A DNA stretch of 28,264 bases from CAZMHL01 sp045605445. Its GTDB lineage: Bacteria > Bacillota > Clostridia > RGIG6154. The position numbers and the translations under genes are program-made. The stretch lies in NCBI GenBank assembly GCA_045605445.1, contig JAZUPZ010000019.1:1-28264 (forward strand), written 5' to 3'. Of the stretch, positions 18,675 to 27,314 are shown in pieces. Numbering within the stretch: the stretch's first letter is position 1; the number at the start of each line of letters is the position of its first letter. The notes beneath the pieces were generated by a model that saw nothing but the letters and a program-made list of their open reading frames with translations, did no database searches and was not told the DNA's origin.

Positions 18675-20972
18675 ATGGCAAGATGGGACAGAATTACACT
18701 TAAAGATACTTCCCCTTTGGGCAAAAACGGAGAAAAGGTAACTGCTTCGAAGGAACATATTGAGCTTTCAAGAAAGCTTGCTTCTGAGGGTATGGTTCTT
18801 CTTAAAAACGAAGGAATACTTCCTCTTAACAAGGAAAAGGTTGCAATTTTCGGCGTTGGTCAGATTGACTACGTTGCAGGCGGCGGCGGAAGCGGATATG
18901 TTTATGCGCCTTACACAAGAAACCTTTACGAAGGCTTTAAGATTAAAGAAGACGAGGGCAAGGTTGAAGTTTTTGACGAGCTTTCACTTTTCTTTAAGGA
19001 TGAGGTTGAAAAGCAGTTTGTTGATTTTAAACAGGGAAGCGACGAGGGAAGTTCAAAAGAGGTTTTGGTTCCCGATGAGCTTTTTGACAGGGCTGTTGAT
19101 TTTGCAGATGTGGCAATTTATGTTATCAGCAGATTTTCAATGGAAAACAGAGACAGAACCGACAAAAAAGGCGACTACTATTTAAGCGACGAAGAGGAAT
19201 TGCTCTTCAGAAAAATTGAAGCTTCTTTTGAAAAGGTTGTTGTTATTATAAATTCAGGAAGCATTGTTGATGTTTCCATATTCAAAGACAGCAAAAATGT
19301 AAAAGGCATTTTATATGCATGGCAAGCAGGAACGGAATGCGGACTTGCAACTGCTGACATTGTTGTTGGTGACGTTAACCCTTCGGGTAAGCTTCCCGAC
19401 ACCTTTGCAAACTCATTTGCGGATTATCCTTCATCGGAGCATTTCTTTGACTCCTTCTATGAAGTTAAATATTATGAAGACATTTATGTTGGTTACAGAT
19501 ATTTTGAAACAATCCCCGGTGCTTACGACAAGGTTTGCTATCCTTTCGGTTACGGACTTTCATACACAAACTTTGACATTAAGGTTGACAATATAACTGA
19601 AAAAGATGACCGTTTTGTTTTTGACATTACCGTTAAAAACACAGGTGCAGTTTCGGGCAAAGAGGTTGTTCAGATTTACTTCAACGCCCCCGACGGCAAG
19701 CTGGGAAAAGCAAAAATGTCCCTTGCTTCATTTAAGAAAACAAAGCTTCTTGCTTCAGGCGAAGAAGAAAAACTCTCTTTGAAAGTTGAAAAATACTATA
19801 TGGCATCTTATGACGATTTCGGCAAGGTTGCAAAATCGGCTTACGTTCTTGAAAAAGGCGATTACACTTTCTATGTGGGAAACAGCGTTCGTGACAATGA
19901 AAAAGCGGACTTTGTGTTCACCGTAAAGGAAGACATTATTGTTAAACAGCTTGAAGAAAGATGTATTCCGAGACTTCTTGAAAAGAGACTTACATCCGAC
20001 GGAAGCTTTGAAGAGGTTCCCACCTTTGAAGGACCCCTTTACAACTACCCATCATTCCCCAAAGTAAAACGGGTATTTAACGGAAAAGAACCCGATAAAA
20101 AATATATGCTTTCCGACGTTGCAGAAGGCAGAGTTTCTGCTGAGGATTTTGTAGCTCAGCTTTCCTTTGAACAGCTTAAAAGCATTGTTGCAGGTCAGCC
20201 GAATGCAGGCGTATCAAATACATTCGGTATAGGAAATGTTGAAGAATTTGGCATTCCCAATATGCTCACAGCAGATGGCCCTGCAGGAATAAGAATCAAT
20301 CCGCACCACAACGTTTTAACTACCTGCTGGCCATGTTCAACCCTTCAGGCGGCATCCTTTAACGAAGAGCTTGTTGAAGAGTGTGCATCAATTGCGGCAA
20401 CGGAAGCCGAAGAAAACAATATGGCTATCTGGCTCGCTCCGGGTATGAACATCCACAGAACACCGATGTGCGGAAGAAACTTTGAATATTATTCAGAGGA
20501 TCCCTTTCTTTCAGGTAAAATTGCCTCTGCCTTTGTAAGGGGTGTTCAGAGCAGAAACATTGCGGCAACAGTTAAGCATTTCTGCTGTAACAACAAGGAG
20601 TTTGACAGAATGTTCTGTAACTCAATTCTCTCCGAAAGAGCATTGAGAGAAATTTATTTAAGAGGCTTTGAAATTGCAGTTTACGAAAGTAAACCAAGAT
20701 GCCTTATGACCTCTTATAACGTTGTAAACGAGGAAAGAGCCTCTGAAAGCGCATCTCTCATTACAAGCATTTTAAGAGGTGAATGGGGCTATGACGGGCT
20801 TGTTATGACCGACTGGCACAACAGAGGCAACCACAACGCCGAAGTAAGAGCAGGTAGCGATGTACGTATGCCCGAAGGACTTCCGATGCAGCTGAGCAAC
20901 GGCCCCGAATCTATGGCAGCCCTTCGCTCCGCAGCCCTTAACGTTGTAAAGCTCGCCCTTTATTTTGAATAA
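18675..20972 (+). CDS. GH3 glycosidase with permuted domain order
   Basis: A 765-aa glycoside hydrolase family 3 enzyme (beta-glucosidase or related exo-glycosidase), without signal peptide, so cytoplasmic. The order is reversed from classical GH3: residues about 20-250 are the alpha/beta-sandwich (GMVLLKNEGILPL, GGGGSGYVYAPYTRNL), followed by a fibronectin-III-like part (YGLSYTNFDI). The TIM barrel comes last, from about 480: NMLTADGPAGIRI, GMNIHRTPMCGRNFEYYSED, ATVKHFCCNN, and the nucleophile Asp in GLVMTDWHNRG. Permuted GH3 enzymes are known from gut and rumen Clostridia. ATG 18675 follows AAAGGA; exact substrate unknown. Confidence 0.92.
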   Translation: MARWDRITLKDTSPLGKNGEKVTASKEHIELSRKLASEGMVLLKNEGILPLNKEKVAIFGVGQIDYVAGGGGSGYVYAPYTRNLYEGFKIKEDEGKVEVFDELSLFFKDEVEKQFVDFKQGSDEGSSKEVLVPDELFDRAVDFADVAIYVISRFSMENRDRTDKKGDYYLSDEEELLFRKIEASFEKVVVIINSGSIVDVSIFKDSKNVKGILYAWQAGTECGLATADIVVGDVNPSGKLPDTFANSFADYPSSEHFFDSFYEVKYYEDIYVGYRYFETIPGAYDKVCYPFGYGLSYTNFDIKVDNITEKDDRFVFDITVKNTGAVSGKEVVQIYFNAPDGKLGKAKMSLASFKKTKLLASGEEEKLSLKVEKYYMASYDDFGKVAKSAYVLEKGDYTFYVGNSVRDNEKADFVFTVKEDIIVKQLEERCIPRLLEKRLTSDGSFEEVPTFEGPLYNYPSFPKVKRVFNGKEPDKKYMLSDVAEGRVSAEDFVAQLSFEQLKSIVAGQPNAGVSNTFGIGNVEEFGIPNMLTADGPAGIRINPHHNVLTTCWPCSTLQAASFNEELVEECASIAATEAEENNMAIWLAPGMNIHRTPMCGRNFEYYSEDPFLSGKIASAFVRGVQSRNIAATVKHFCCNNKEFDRMFCNSILSERALREIYLRGFEIAVYESKPRCLMTSYNVVNEERASESASLITSILRGEWGYDGLVMTDWHNRGNHNAEVRAGSDVRMPEGLPMQLSNGPESMAALRSAALNVVKLALYFE

Positions 20973-20997
20973 TTTGTAATAATCCCATCCCTTTGAA

Positions 20998-21039
20998 ACA
21001 GGCGAAGAGGCATCCCCATGCCCCTTCGCCTGTTTTTTT
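20998..21039 (+). terminator. Terminator of the GH3 gene
   Basis: ACAGGCGAAGAGGCA (20998-21012) pairs with TGCCCCTTCGCCTGT (21019-21033) with one mismatch, followed by seven T. Confidence 0.85.
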
Positions 21040-21076
21040 CTTTCATAACATTTGTACCCCCACAAAAACACCCCCG

Positions 21077-21638
21077 GACGAAGAAATTTGAGGGCAGATT
21101 TTAATAATGCGATTGAAGGCAGTACTTTTGTACGGCAAAATCGCCCCTTCGCAAACCACAGACACAAACCCTTCCCCTCAGACGAAGAAAAATTCTGACA
21201 GAGTTTGTTCAAGCGGCTAAACAAAAACAGACACAAAAAATCGTAGAGATATTTTAATTCCCCGCTGCCGTAGCGTATTTTTATACGTGAGGCAGCGGAT
21301 TTTTAACAAGTTACTGAAAAGACAAAGAAATTTGAGAGCAGATTTTGATAATGCGATTGAAGACAGTACTTTTGTGCGGCAAAATCGCCCCTTCGCAAAC
21401 CACAGACACAAAACCTTCCCCTCAGACGAAGAAAAATTCCGACAGATTTTATTCAAGCGGTTAAACAAAAAACAGACACAAAAAATCGTAGAGATATTTT
21501 AACTCCCCGCTGCCGTAGCGTATTTTTATACGTGAGGCAGCGGATTTTTAACAAGTTACTGAAAAGACAAAGAAATTTGAGAGCAGATTTTGATAATGCG
21601 ATTGAAGACAGTACTTTTGTACGGCAAAATCGCATTAT
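21077..21638. repeat. 245-bp tandem repeat, about 2.3 copies
   Basis: Three copies start at 21077, 21321 and 21566 (periods 244 and 245 bp). The last is partial. Each has GCGATT-N7-GTAC-TTTT-GT(A/G)C-GGCAA-AATCGC; the third copy alone keeps full 11-bp arms, ATAATGCGATT (21593-21603) and AATCGCATTAT (21628-21638). Each full unit also holds a CCCCTTCGC segment, an ACAGACACAAA motif repeated twice, and a CCGCTGCC/GGCAGCGG hairpin. Short frames crossing the repeats on either strand are not convincing genes. Confidence 0.85.
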
Positions 21639-21639
21639 T

Positions 21640-21673
21640 AAAAAAGGAGATAATGTTAAAAACATTATCTCCT
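21640..21673 (-). terminator. Terminator of the arg operon
   Basis: Arms AGGAGATAATGTT (21645-21657) and AACATTATCTCCT (21661-21673) are perfectly complementary around an AAA loop, and minus-strand T-run TTTTTT follows. It lies just after the argF stop. Confidence 0.85.
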
Positions 21674-21695
21674 GATATGGCTCAAATTTCAATGT

Positions 21696-22679
21696 CTATA
21701 GTGTTGATGCCATAACTGCCTTAATAGTATGCATCCTGTTTTCAGCTTCGTCAAAAACTATGGAACGGTTGCTTTCGAATACTTCGTTTGTAACCTCCAT
21801 ACAGTCGATGCCGAACTTTTCGTAGATTTGTTTTCCTACGGTTGTTTTTAAATCGTGAAAAGCGGGAAGACAGTGCATAAATTTGCAGTTTTCCCCTGCC
21901 TTTTCCATAAGGCTCATTGTAACTCTGTAGGGTGAAAGCTCTTTTATTCTTTCTTCCCACACCTCGTCGGGCTCGCCCATTGACACCCATACATCGGTAT
22001 AAATTACATCAGCACCTTTTACGGCTTCTTCGGGATTTTCTGTAAACTGCAGGGTTGCTCCTGTTTCCTTTGCGATTTTTTCACATTCTTTTATGAGCTC
22101 ATCATTTGGAAAATATTTCTTTGGTGCGCAGGCTACGAAGCTCATTCCCATTTTTGCACAGCCTACCATAAGGGAGTTGCCCATATTGTATCTTGCGTCG
22201 CCCATATAAACGAGCTTTTTGCCTTTAAGGTCGCCAAAATATTCTTTTATTGTAAGAAAATCGGCAAGAATCTGAGTTGGGTGGAATTCATTGGTAAGCC
22301 CGTTCCATACGGGAACGCCTGCATATTCTGCCAGCTCTTCAACAATTTCCTGACCGAAGCCTCTGTATTCAATTCCGTCGAACATTCTGCCGAGAACCCT
22401 TGCCGTGTCGGCTATAGATTCTTTTTTACCTATCTGGGAACCGGTTGGGTCGAGATAAACGGGGTGCATTCCAAGGTCTGCCCCTGCAACCTCGAAGGCG
22501 CAACGGGTTCTTGTACTTGTTTTTTCAAAAACGAGAGCTATGTTTTTACCCTCGCAAAGTTTGTGGGGAATTCCCGCCTTTTTCTCGGCTTTAAGCTTTG
22601 CCGCAAGGTCGATAAGATAATTTATTTCATCGGGGGTGAAATCAAGAAGCTTTAAGAAGCTTTTTCCTTTTAAATTCAT
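21696..22679 (-). CDS. argF: Ornithine carbamoyltransferase
   Basis: Makes citrulline from ornithine and carbamoyl phosphate. The 327-aa length is normal. The carbamoyl-phosphate site is EKTSTRTRCAFE (about residues 53-64), with DPTGSQIGKKES and FHPTQ downstream. The ornithine site is MGEPDEVW (SMG loop) and MHCLPAFHD near the C-terminus. It is the last gene of argCJBDF, 3 bp after argD. The ribosome site AGGAGAATAGGTT overlaps the argD stop. Confidence 0.97.
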   Translation of the reverse strand: MNLKGKSFLKLLDFTPDEINYLIDLAAKLKAEKKAGIPHKLCEGKNIALVFEKTSTRTRCAFEVAGADLGMHPVYLDPTGSQIGKKESIADTARVLGRMFDGIEYRGFGQEIVEELAEYAGVPVWNGLTNEFHPTQILADFLTIKEYFGDLKGKKLVYMGDARYNMGNSLMVGCAKMGMSFVACAPKKYFPNDELIKECEKIAKETGATLQFTENPEEAVKGADVIYTDVWVSMGEPDEVWEERIKELSPYRVTMSLMEKAGENCKFMHCLPAFHDLKTTVGKQIYEKFGIDCMEVTNEVFESNRSIVFDEAENRMHTIKAVMASTL

Positions 22680-22682
22680 AAC

Positions 22683-23846
22683 CTATTCTCCTATTACTTC
22701 TTTTATTATATTTACAGCTTTTTCAAGGGTTTCAAAGGGAATGTTAAGAGCAGGCAAAAGTCTTACCTTGTCTTTAGCAGTCAGGCAGAGAACACCTTTT
22801 TCTATGCACTTTTTAACAATGTCTCCCGCAGGCTTTTCGGTTTTTATTCCTATCATAAGTCCTGCGCCGCTTACCTCTTCAACGCCCTTTGCATTTTTAA
22901 GAGCTTCAAAAACGTAGTCGCTTTTCTTTTTTACATCTTTCAGCAGGTCTTCATTTATTCTTGAAATTACGCTTAATGCACCTGCACAGCAAACAGGATT
23001 TCCTCCGTAGGTAGAGCCGTGGTCGCCAAAGCCTAAAACCTTTTCAACCTTTTCACCGAAGATTACAGCGCCGATTGGAAGTCCGCCGCCAAGCCCCTTT
23101 GCGGTTGTAACCAGGTCGGGCTTAACGGAGTAGTTCATATAGGCATAAAAGGCGCCGGTTCTTCCGTTACCGGTTTGAACCTCATCTATTATCATAAGGA
23201 TATCCTCTTTCTGACAAAGCTCGTAAATTCCCTTTACAAAGCTTTCTTCAAGGGGAAGAACTCCGCCTTCGCCCTGAATACACTCTATCATTATTGCCGC
23301 AACCTTGTTTTTTTCAACAAGCTCTTTTAAGGCTTCAAGGTTGTTTGCGGGAGTGTGGACAAACCCCGGTGTAAGGGGTTGAAAATCCTTGTGGTAGTGC
23401 TCCTGCCCCGTTGCGGCAAGAGTTGTTATTGTTCTTCCGTGGAAGCTGTTTTCAAGAGTTATTATTGTTGAATATTCCGCTCCCTTTTTTTCAGCGGCAT
23501 ATTTTCTTGCGCTTTTAATTGCGCCCTCGTTTGCCTCTGCGCCCGAGTTTGAGAAAAATACTTTTTTCATTCCCGTTTTTTCGCAAAGCAGCTTTGCAAG
23601 GCTTGCCTGAGGCGAAGTATAATAAAGATTTGACATATGCTGAACCTTCATAAGCTGGTTCGTTACCGCATTTGCCCACTCTTCGTCGGCAATTCCGAAG
23701 GCTGTTACGCCTATTCCGGAGCCCATATCTATATATTCTTTTCCCGTTTCGTCATAAACAAGGCTGCCCTTTCCCGAAACAATTTCAACCGGGAAACGGT
23801 TGTAGGTGTTCATAACAAAATCTTTGTCAATTTGCTTTATATTCAT
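22683..23846 (-). CDS. argD: Acetylornithine aminotransferase
   Basis: A PLP-dependent class III aminotransferase that converts N-acetylglutamate semialdehyde to N-acetylornithine. 387 aa, typical. Motifs: VSGKGSLVYDETGKEYIDMG at the N-terminus, SNSGAEANEGAIKSARKYA, NSFHGRT for cofactor binding, IIDEVQTGNGRTG with the cofactor-binding Asp, and TTAKGLGGGLPIGAV with the PLP-linked Lys. Lies in the arg operon between argB (95-bp gap) and argF (3-bp gap), which supports argD over other class III members. Confidence 0.96.
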   Translation of the reverse strand: MNIKQIDKDFVMNTYNRFPVEIVSGKGSLVYDETGKEYIDMGSGIGVTAFGIADEEWANAVTNQLMKVQHMSNLYYTSPQASLAKLLCEKTGMKKVFFSNSGAEANEGAIKSARKYAAEKKGAEYSTIITLENSFHGRTITTLAATGQEHYHKDFQPLTPGFVHTPANNLEALKELVEKNKVAAIMIECIQGEGGVLPLEESFVKGIYELCQKEDILMIIDEVQTGNGRTGAFYAYMNYSVKPDLVTTAKGLGGGLPIGAVIFGEKVEKVLGFGDHGSTYGGNPVCCAGALSVISRINEDLLKDVKKKSDYVFEALKNAKGVEEVSGAGLMIGIKTEKPAGDIVKKCIEKGVLCLTAKDKVRLLPALNIPFETLEKAVNIIKEVIGE

Positions 23847-23941
23847 TTATTTCACCATTTTATAAAATCAAAACAAAACCGCAGGGTTTTGCTCCGATTT
23901 TATTATTTATTCTTTATTATTTATTCTTTAAAACAAGCCTC
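23847..23941. other. argB-argD gap with AT repeat and hairpin
   Basis: On the minus strand, AAAGAATAAATAATAAAGAA followed by TAAA lies shortly after the argB stop, then a hairpin AAAACC/GGTTTT (about 23876-23891). The same AT string follows argJ (about 24944-24967). It may affect operon mRNA processing; no promoter was identified. Confidence 0.45.
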
Positions 23942-24802
23942 TTACTCCACTACCATCGTTCCCGCGCCCTCATTTGTGAGCGTTTCCATAAGTATACTGT
24001 GGGGCACTCTGCCGTCCATAATAATAACCTTTTTAACGCCTTTGTTGATTGCATCGATACAGCAGTTTACCTTTGGAATCATTCCGCCTGAGATTATGCC
24101 TTCGTCCTGAAGCTTTTCCGCTTCTTTTACGGTTAACTCGGTGATGAGAGAAGAGGGGTCGTCTTTATCTTTTAAGATTCCGTCAATATCTGTCATCATT
24201 ATAAGTCTTTCGGCGTTGAGAGCGCCTGCGATGAACGCCGCCGCCGTGTCGCCATTGATATTATAGGCATTTCCGTCTTTGTCGCAGCCTATTGTTGAAA
24301 TAACGGGAATATAGTCGTTTTCAAGAAGGTCGAGAACGGGCTGAATGTTAACCTTTGTAATTTCGCCCACATAACCCAGCTTTTCGTTTTTCATTTTTGC
24401 TTCGATAAGTCTGCCGTCCATTCCCGAAATTCCCATTGCTTTGCCGCCCTTCATTTCAAGGAGGTTTACAAGGGTTTTATTTACCTTTCCCGCAAGAACC
24501 ATCTGAACAATGTCAACCGTTTCCTTGTCGGTAACACGAAGCCCGTCGACAAATTCGGGTTTTTTGCCCAGCTTGTCCATAAGCTCGCTTATTTCGGGAC
24601 CGCCGCCGTGAACAAGAACAACCTTTACGCCGATCAAATGAAGAAGAACCATATCCTCCATTACCTGCTGTTTTAACTGCTCGTTAATCATTGCGTTGCC
24701 GCCGTATTTCACAACAACAATTTTGCCGTTATATTTCTGTATGTAAGGAAGCGCCTGGGTAAGCACTTCTGCCCTTTGGGCATTTGTAAATTCGTTATTC
24801 AT
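23942..24802 (-). CDS. argB: Acetylglutamate kinase
   Basis: Phosphorylates N-acetylglutamate in arginine synthesis. 286 aa. It shows the amino-acid kinase fold: VVVKYGGNAMIN near the N-terminus, LVHGGGPEISELMDKLG (about residues 62-78), GAGTMVVE at the C-terminus, with the ITELTVKEAEKL and GGMIPKVNCCIDAI phosphate-binding segment before it. ATG 24802 follows ATAGGAGT. The N-terminal extension MNNEFTNAQRAEVLTQALPY resembles that of arginine-inhibited kinases, so feedback inhibition by arginine is possible. Confidence 0.96.
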   Translation of the reverse strand: MNNEFTNAQRAEVLTQALPYIQKYNGKIVVVKYGGNAMINEQLKQQVMEDMVLLHLIGVKVVLVHGGGPEISELMDKLGKKPEFVDGLRVTDKETVDIVQMVLAGKVNKTLVNLLEMKGGKAMGISGMDGRLIEAKMKNEKLGYVGEITKVNIQPVLDLLENDYIPVISTIGCDKDGNAYNINGDTAAAFIAGALNAERLIMMTDIDGILKDKDDPSSLITELTVKEAEKLQDEGIISGGMIPKVNCCIDAINKGVKKVIIMDGRVPHSILMETLTNEGAGTMVVE

Positions 24803-24969
24803 AATAAAACTCCTATTTTCAAGTATGAAAGAATTTTTTTTGCAGATTGCCTTTTGAAATGAGCGGTGAACCGAGATCGTCGCACCCTGCGGTCAATTAC
24901 CAACACAAATAATATCTGACAAAAGCAAAGCTTTTGTACCATTTTTATTCTTTATTATTTATTCTTTTA
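24803..24969. other. argJ-argB gap
   Basis: 167 bp, no gene. Contains the AT string shared with the argB-argD gap (24944-24967), a perfect hairpin ACAAAAGC/GCTTTTGT (about 24919-24937) and a GC-richer stretch (about 24858-24895) of unknown nature. No terminator run was found, so argB is probably still cotranscribed. Confidence 0.45.
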
Positions 24970-26184
24970 TCAGGTTCTGTAGTCGCCGTTAATTTTTACA
25001 TAGTCGTATGTAAGGTCGCAACCCCAGGCGCTTGCACTTTCGTTGCCTGAGTTTAAGTTTACAAGAATTTCGATTTCCTTTTCAAGAAGGATTTCCTTTG
25101 CGATTTCCTCGGAGAAGTCAACTCCCGCTCCGTTTTTACAAACGGCGATTTCACCTTTTGCCGATTTGAAGGAAACGTCGATTTTATTAACGTCTACCGC
25201 CGCTCCGCTGTAGCCTATTGCGCAGAGAACACGTCCCCAGTTGGCATCGGCACCGAACATTGCCGCCTTTAAAAGGCTTGAGCAGATTACGCTTTTTGCA
25301 ACCGTTTTTGAAATTTCAAGGGTTTCTCCGCCGGTTACCTTACATTCAAGGAGCTTTGTTGCTCCTTCGCCGTCTCCTGCAATCATTCTGCAAAGGTGGA
25401 TATTAACAGTATTAAGAGCCTTCATAAAGGTGTTGAACTCTTCGCCCTCGCAGGTTATTTTTTCGTTGCCTGCCATACCGTTTGCAAGAACGGTTACCAT
25501 ATCGTTTGTAGAAGTATCTCCATCGATGCTTATCATATTAAAGGTGTCTTTAATATCGCTTGACAGCGCCTTCTGAAGCATTTCGGAGGAAATGTTAACA
25601 TCGGTTGTTATGAACACCAGCATTGTTGCCATATTAGGGTGAATCATTCCGCTTCCCTTGGCAATTCCGCCGATTTTACATACCTTTCCGCCAATTTCAA
25701 ACTCAACCGCAATTTCTTTTTTTGCAAGGTCGGTTGTCATAATTCCTTCTGCGGCAAACTCTCCGCCATTTTCGCTTAACCCTTCAACAAGAGAAGGAAT
25801 TCCGTTTTTAATGGGAGTTATGTCGAGAGGCTGACCTATTACGCCTGTTGAAGCAACAACAACGTCGTTGGCAGAAATTTTAAGCTCTTCTGCAAGAAGG
25901 TCGCTCATTTTTTCTGCAATTTCAATTCCGTTGGCATTACAGGTATTGGCATTGCCGCTGTTGCAGATAACTGCCTGAGCAAAGCCGTTTGCAATATGCT
26001 CTTTTGTAACAATAAGGGGCGCGCCCTTAACAAGATTTGTTGTATAAACCGCAGCTGCAGCCGCCTTTGTTTCGGAAACAATTAAGGCAATATCCCTTTT
26101 TGTACGGTTTTTTCTGATTCCGCAATGAATTCCGTTTGCTTTAAAGCCCTTTGCGGCACAAACTCCGCCATTGATTATCTTCAT
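24970..26184 (-). CDS. argJ: Bifunctional ornithine acetyltransferase/N-acetylglutamate synthase
   Basis: ArgJ moves the acetyl group from acetylornithine to glutamate, so it recycles acetyl groups; bifunctional forms also use acetyl-CoA. The 404-aa precursor cleaves itself at the conserved Ala-Thr bond in KGSGMIHPNMATMLVF (Thr187 nucleophile), giving alpha and beta chains. Other signatures are GNANTCN and the C-terminal GCDLTYDYVKINGDYRT. No argE or argA is in the window, consistent with the acetyl-recycling route. It starts 3 bp after argC, whose last codons contain the AAAGGAGAA ribosome site. Confidence 0.96.
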   Translation of the reverse strand: MKIINGGVCAAKGFKANGIHCGIRKNRTKRDIALIVSETKAAAAAVYTTNLVKGAPLIVTKEHIANGFAQAVICNSGNANTCNANGIEIAEKMSDLLAEELKISANDVVVASTGVIGQPLDITPIKNGIPSLVEGLSENGGEFAAEGIMTTDLAKKEIAVEFEIGGKVCKIGGIAKGSGMIHPNMATMLVFITTDVNISSEMLQKALSSDIKDTFNMISIDGDTSTNDMVTVLANGMAGNEKITCEGEEFNTFMKALNTVNIHLCRMIAGDGEGATKLLECKVTGGETLEISKTVAKSVICSSLLKAAMFGADANWGRVLCAIGYSGAAVDVNKIDVSFKSAKGEIAVCKNGAGVDFSEEIAKEILLEKEIEILVNLNSGNESASAWGCDLTYDYVKINGDYRT

Positions 26185-26187
26185 TTT

Positions 26188-27120
26188 TTATTTCTCCTTT
26201 ATATTGAGACCTTCAGCTTCATTCAAGCCGAGCCTTATGTTCATATTCTGAATTGCCGCCCCGGAAGCACCTTTGCCCAGGTTGTCGTAGCGGGCGGTTA
26301 AAATTATTCTTTCATCGTTTCCGCTGAGGGAAATTTCCATATCGTCAAAGCCCGAAAAGGCTGAAGCAGAAAGGAAGCCGTTTTCATCGGCAGCTTCATT
26401 AAAGCGAACAATTCCTTTGCTGTAAACTTCCTTGTAAATTTCTTTAATGTTATTTATATCGCCTTTGATTTCCTTTGTGAAAAGGGGAACGCTTACCTCC
26501 ATACCGCTGTAGAAATCGGCAACTATGGGGCAAAAAGCGGGAGCGCTTTCAATTCCCGTTAATTTAACCATTTCCTTTAAATGCTTATGGCTCTGAGTAA
26601 GCCCGTATTGCCTTGGAGCACTTAAAAGCGGATTTCTGTTTTCCTCTTCGTATTCTGCTATCATTTTCTTGCCCCCGCCGGAATAACCCGTAAGAGAGAA
26701 GCAGGAAAGATTTGCATTTTTATTTATTATTCCCTGTTCAATAAGAGGCTGAACAAGAGCTATAAAGCCGCTGGCGTGGCAACCGGGATTTGCAATAAGG
26801 TTTGCATTTTCTATTTTTTCCCTCTGACCTTTTATTTCTGCAAAGCCGTAGGTCCAGTTATCAAGGGTTCTGTGCGCCGTTGAAGTATCGATTACCGTTG
26901 TGTTTTTATTTTCAAGAAGAGTTACAGCTTCCCTTGCCGCATCGTCGGGCAGGCAAAGATAAACCACGTCGGCACTGTTGATGGCGTCACGTCTTGCAGA
27001 AACGTCTTTCCTTAATTCTTCGGGCAGCTTTATAAGAGAAATGTTATCTCTTTGTGAAAGTCTGTCAAAAATACGAAGCCCTGTTGTTCCCGCGCTTCCG
27101 TCTATAAAAACCTTAATCAT
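26188..27120 (-). CDS. argC: N-acetyl-gamma-glutamyl-phosphate reductase, type 2
   Basis: Reduces N-acetylglutamyl phosphate to the semialdehyde with NADPH. 310 aa, the shorter type 2 form. The N-terminal Rossmann loop is VFIDGSAGTTGLRIFDRL; the catalytic Cys is in NLIANPGCHASGFIALVQPL; then SLTGYSGGGKKMI, and the C-terminal DNLGKGASGAAIQNMN. First gene of argCJBDF, directly downstream of a consensus promoter. Firmicutes more often carry the longer type 1, but type 2 occurs in Clostridia, so no special claim is made. Confidence 0.95.
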   Translation of the reverse strand: MIKVFIDGSAGTTGLRIFDRLSQRDNISLIKLPEELRKDVSARRDAINSADVVYLCLPDDAAREAVTLLENKNTTVIDTSTAHRTLDNWTYGFAEIKGQREKIENANLIANPGCHASGFIALVQPLIEQGIINKNANLSCFSLTGYSGGGKKMIAEYEEENRNPLLSAPRQYGLTQSHKHLKEMVKLTGIESAPAFCPIVADFYSGMEVSVPLFTKEIKGDINNIKEIYKEVYSKGIVRFNEAADENGFLSASAFSGFDDMEISLSGNDERIILTARYDNLGKGASGAAIQNMNIRLGLNEAEGLNIKEK

Positions 27121-27155
27121 AGCCTTGCATACCTTTCATTTCATAATAATGCAAA

Positions 27156-27184
27156 ATTATACACCATTTTCCCCATTTTGTCAA
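27156..27184 (-). promoter_or_regulatory. Sigma-A promoter of the arg operon
   Basis: TTGACA (27184-27179), 17 bp, TATAAT (27161-27156), perfect on the minus strand. The leader to argC is about 30 nt. Confidence 0.8.
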
Positions 27185-27213
27185 GCTTTTTTCGTATATT
27201 TTTAAATTTAAAA

Positions 27214-27227
27214 TGTATTTTAATGCA
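27214..27227 (-). promoter_or_regulatory. Candidate ARG box
   Basis: Minus-strand TGCATTAAAATACA matches 12 of 14 positions of TGAAT-WWWW-ATTCA, the ArgR half-operator known from Bacillus. It lies about 30 bp upstream of the -35. A weaker match (11 of 14), TGCATTATTATGAA, is at 27140-27153 over the transcript start. No argR gene is in the window. Confidence 0.35.
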
Positions 27228-27264
27228 ACAAAAGTGTATTTTTATAAATTCTACGGTTTGAATA

Positions 27265-27299
27265 ACAAAAAAGAGCAGTGTGGTAATCACACCGCTCTT
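27265..27299 (-). terminator. Terminator of the NhaC-family gene
   Basis: Arms AAGAGCAGTGTG (27271-27282) and CACACCGCTCTT (27288-27299), one mismatch. On the minus strand a T-run follows, placing it after the antiporter gene and before the arg promoter. Confidence 0.8.
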
Positions 27300-27314
27300 G
27301 AAAAATTCGTATAA

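Noticed and set aside
21077..21638. A CRISPR array or duplicated genes
   Set aside because: The repeat unit is about 245 bp with no alternating short repeats and unique spacers. Short open frames on both strands owe their similarity to the duplication itself.
24803..24969. A riboswitch before argB
   Set aside because: It lies inside an operon, and no known riboswitch core could be recognised; only a simple hairpin and an AT repeat are seen.
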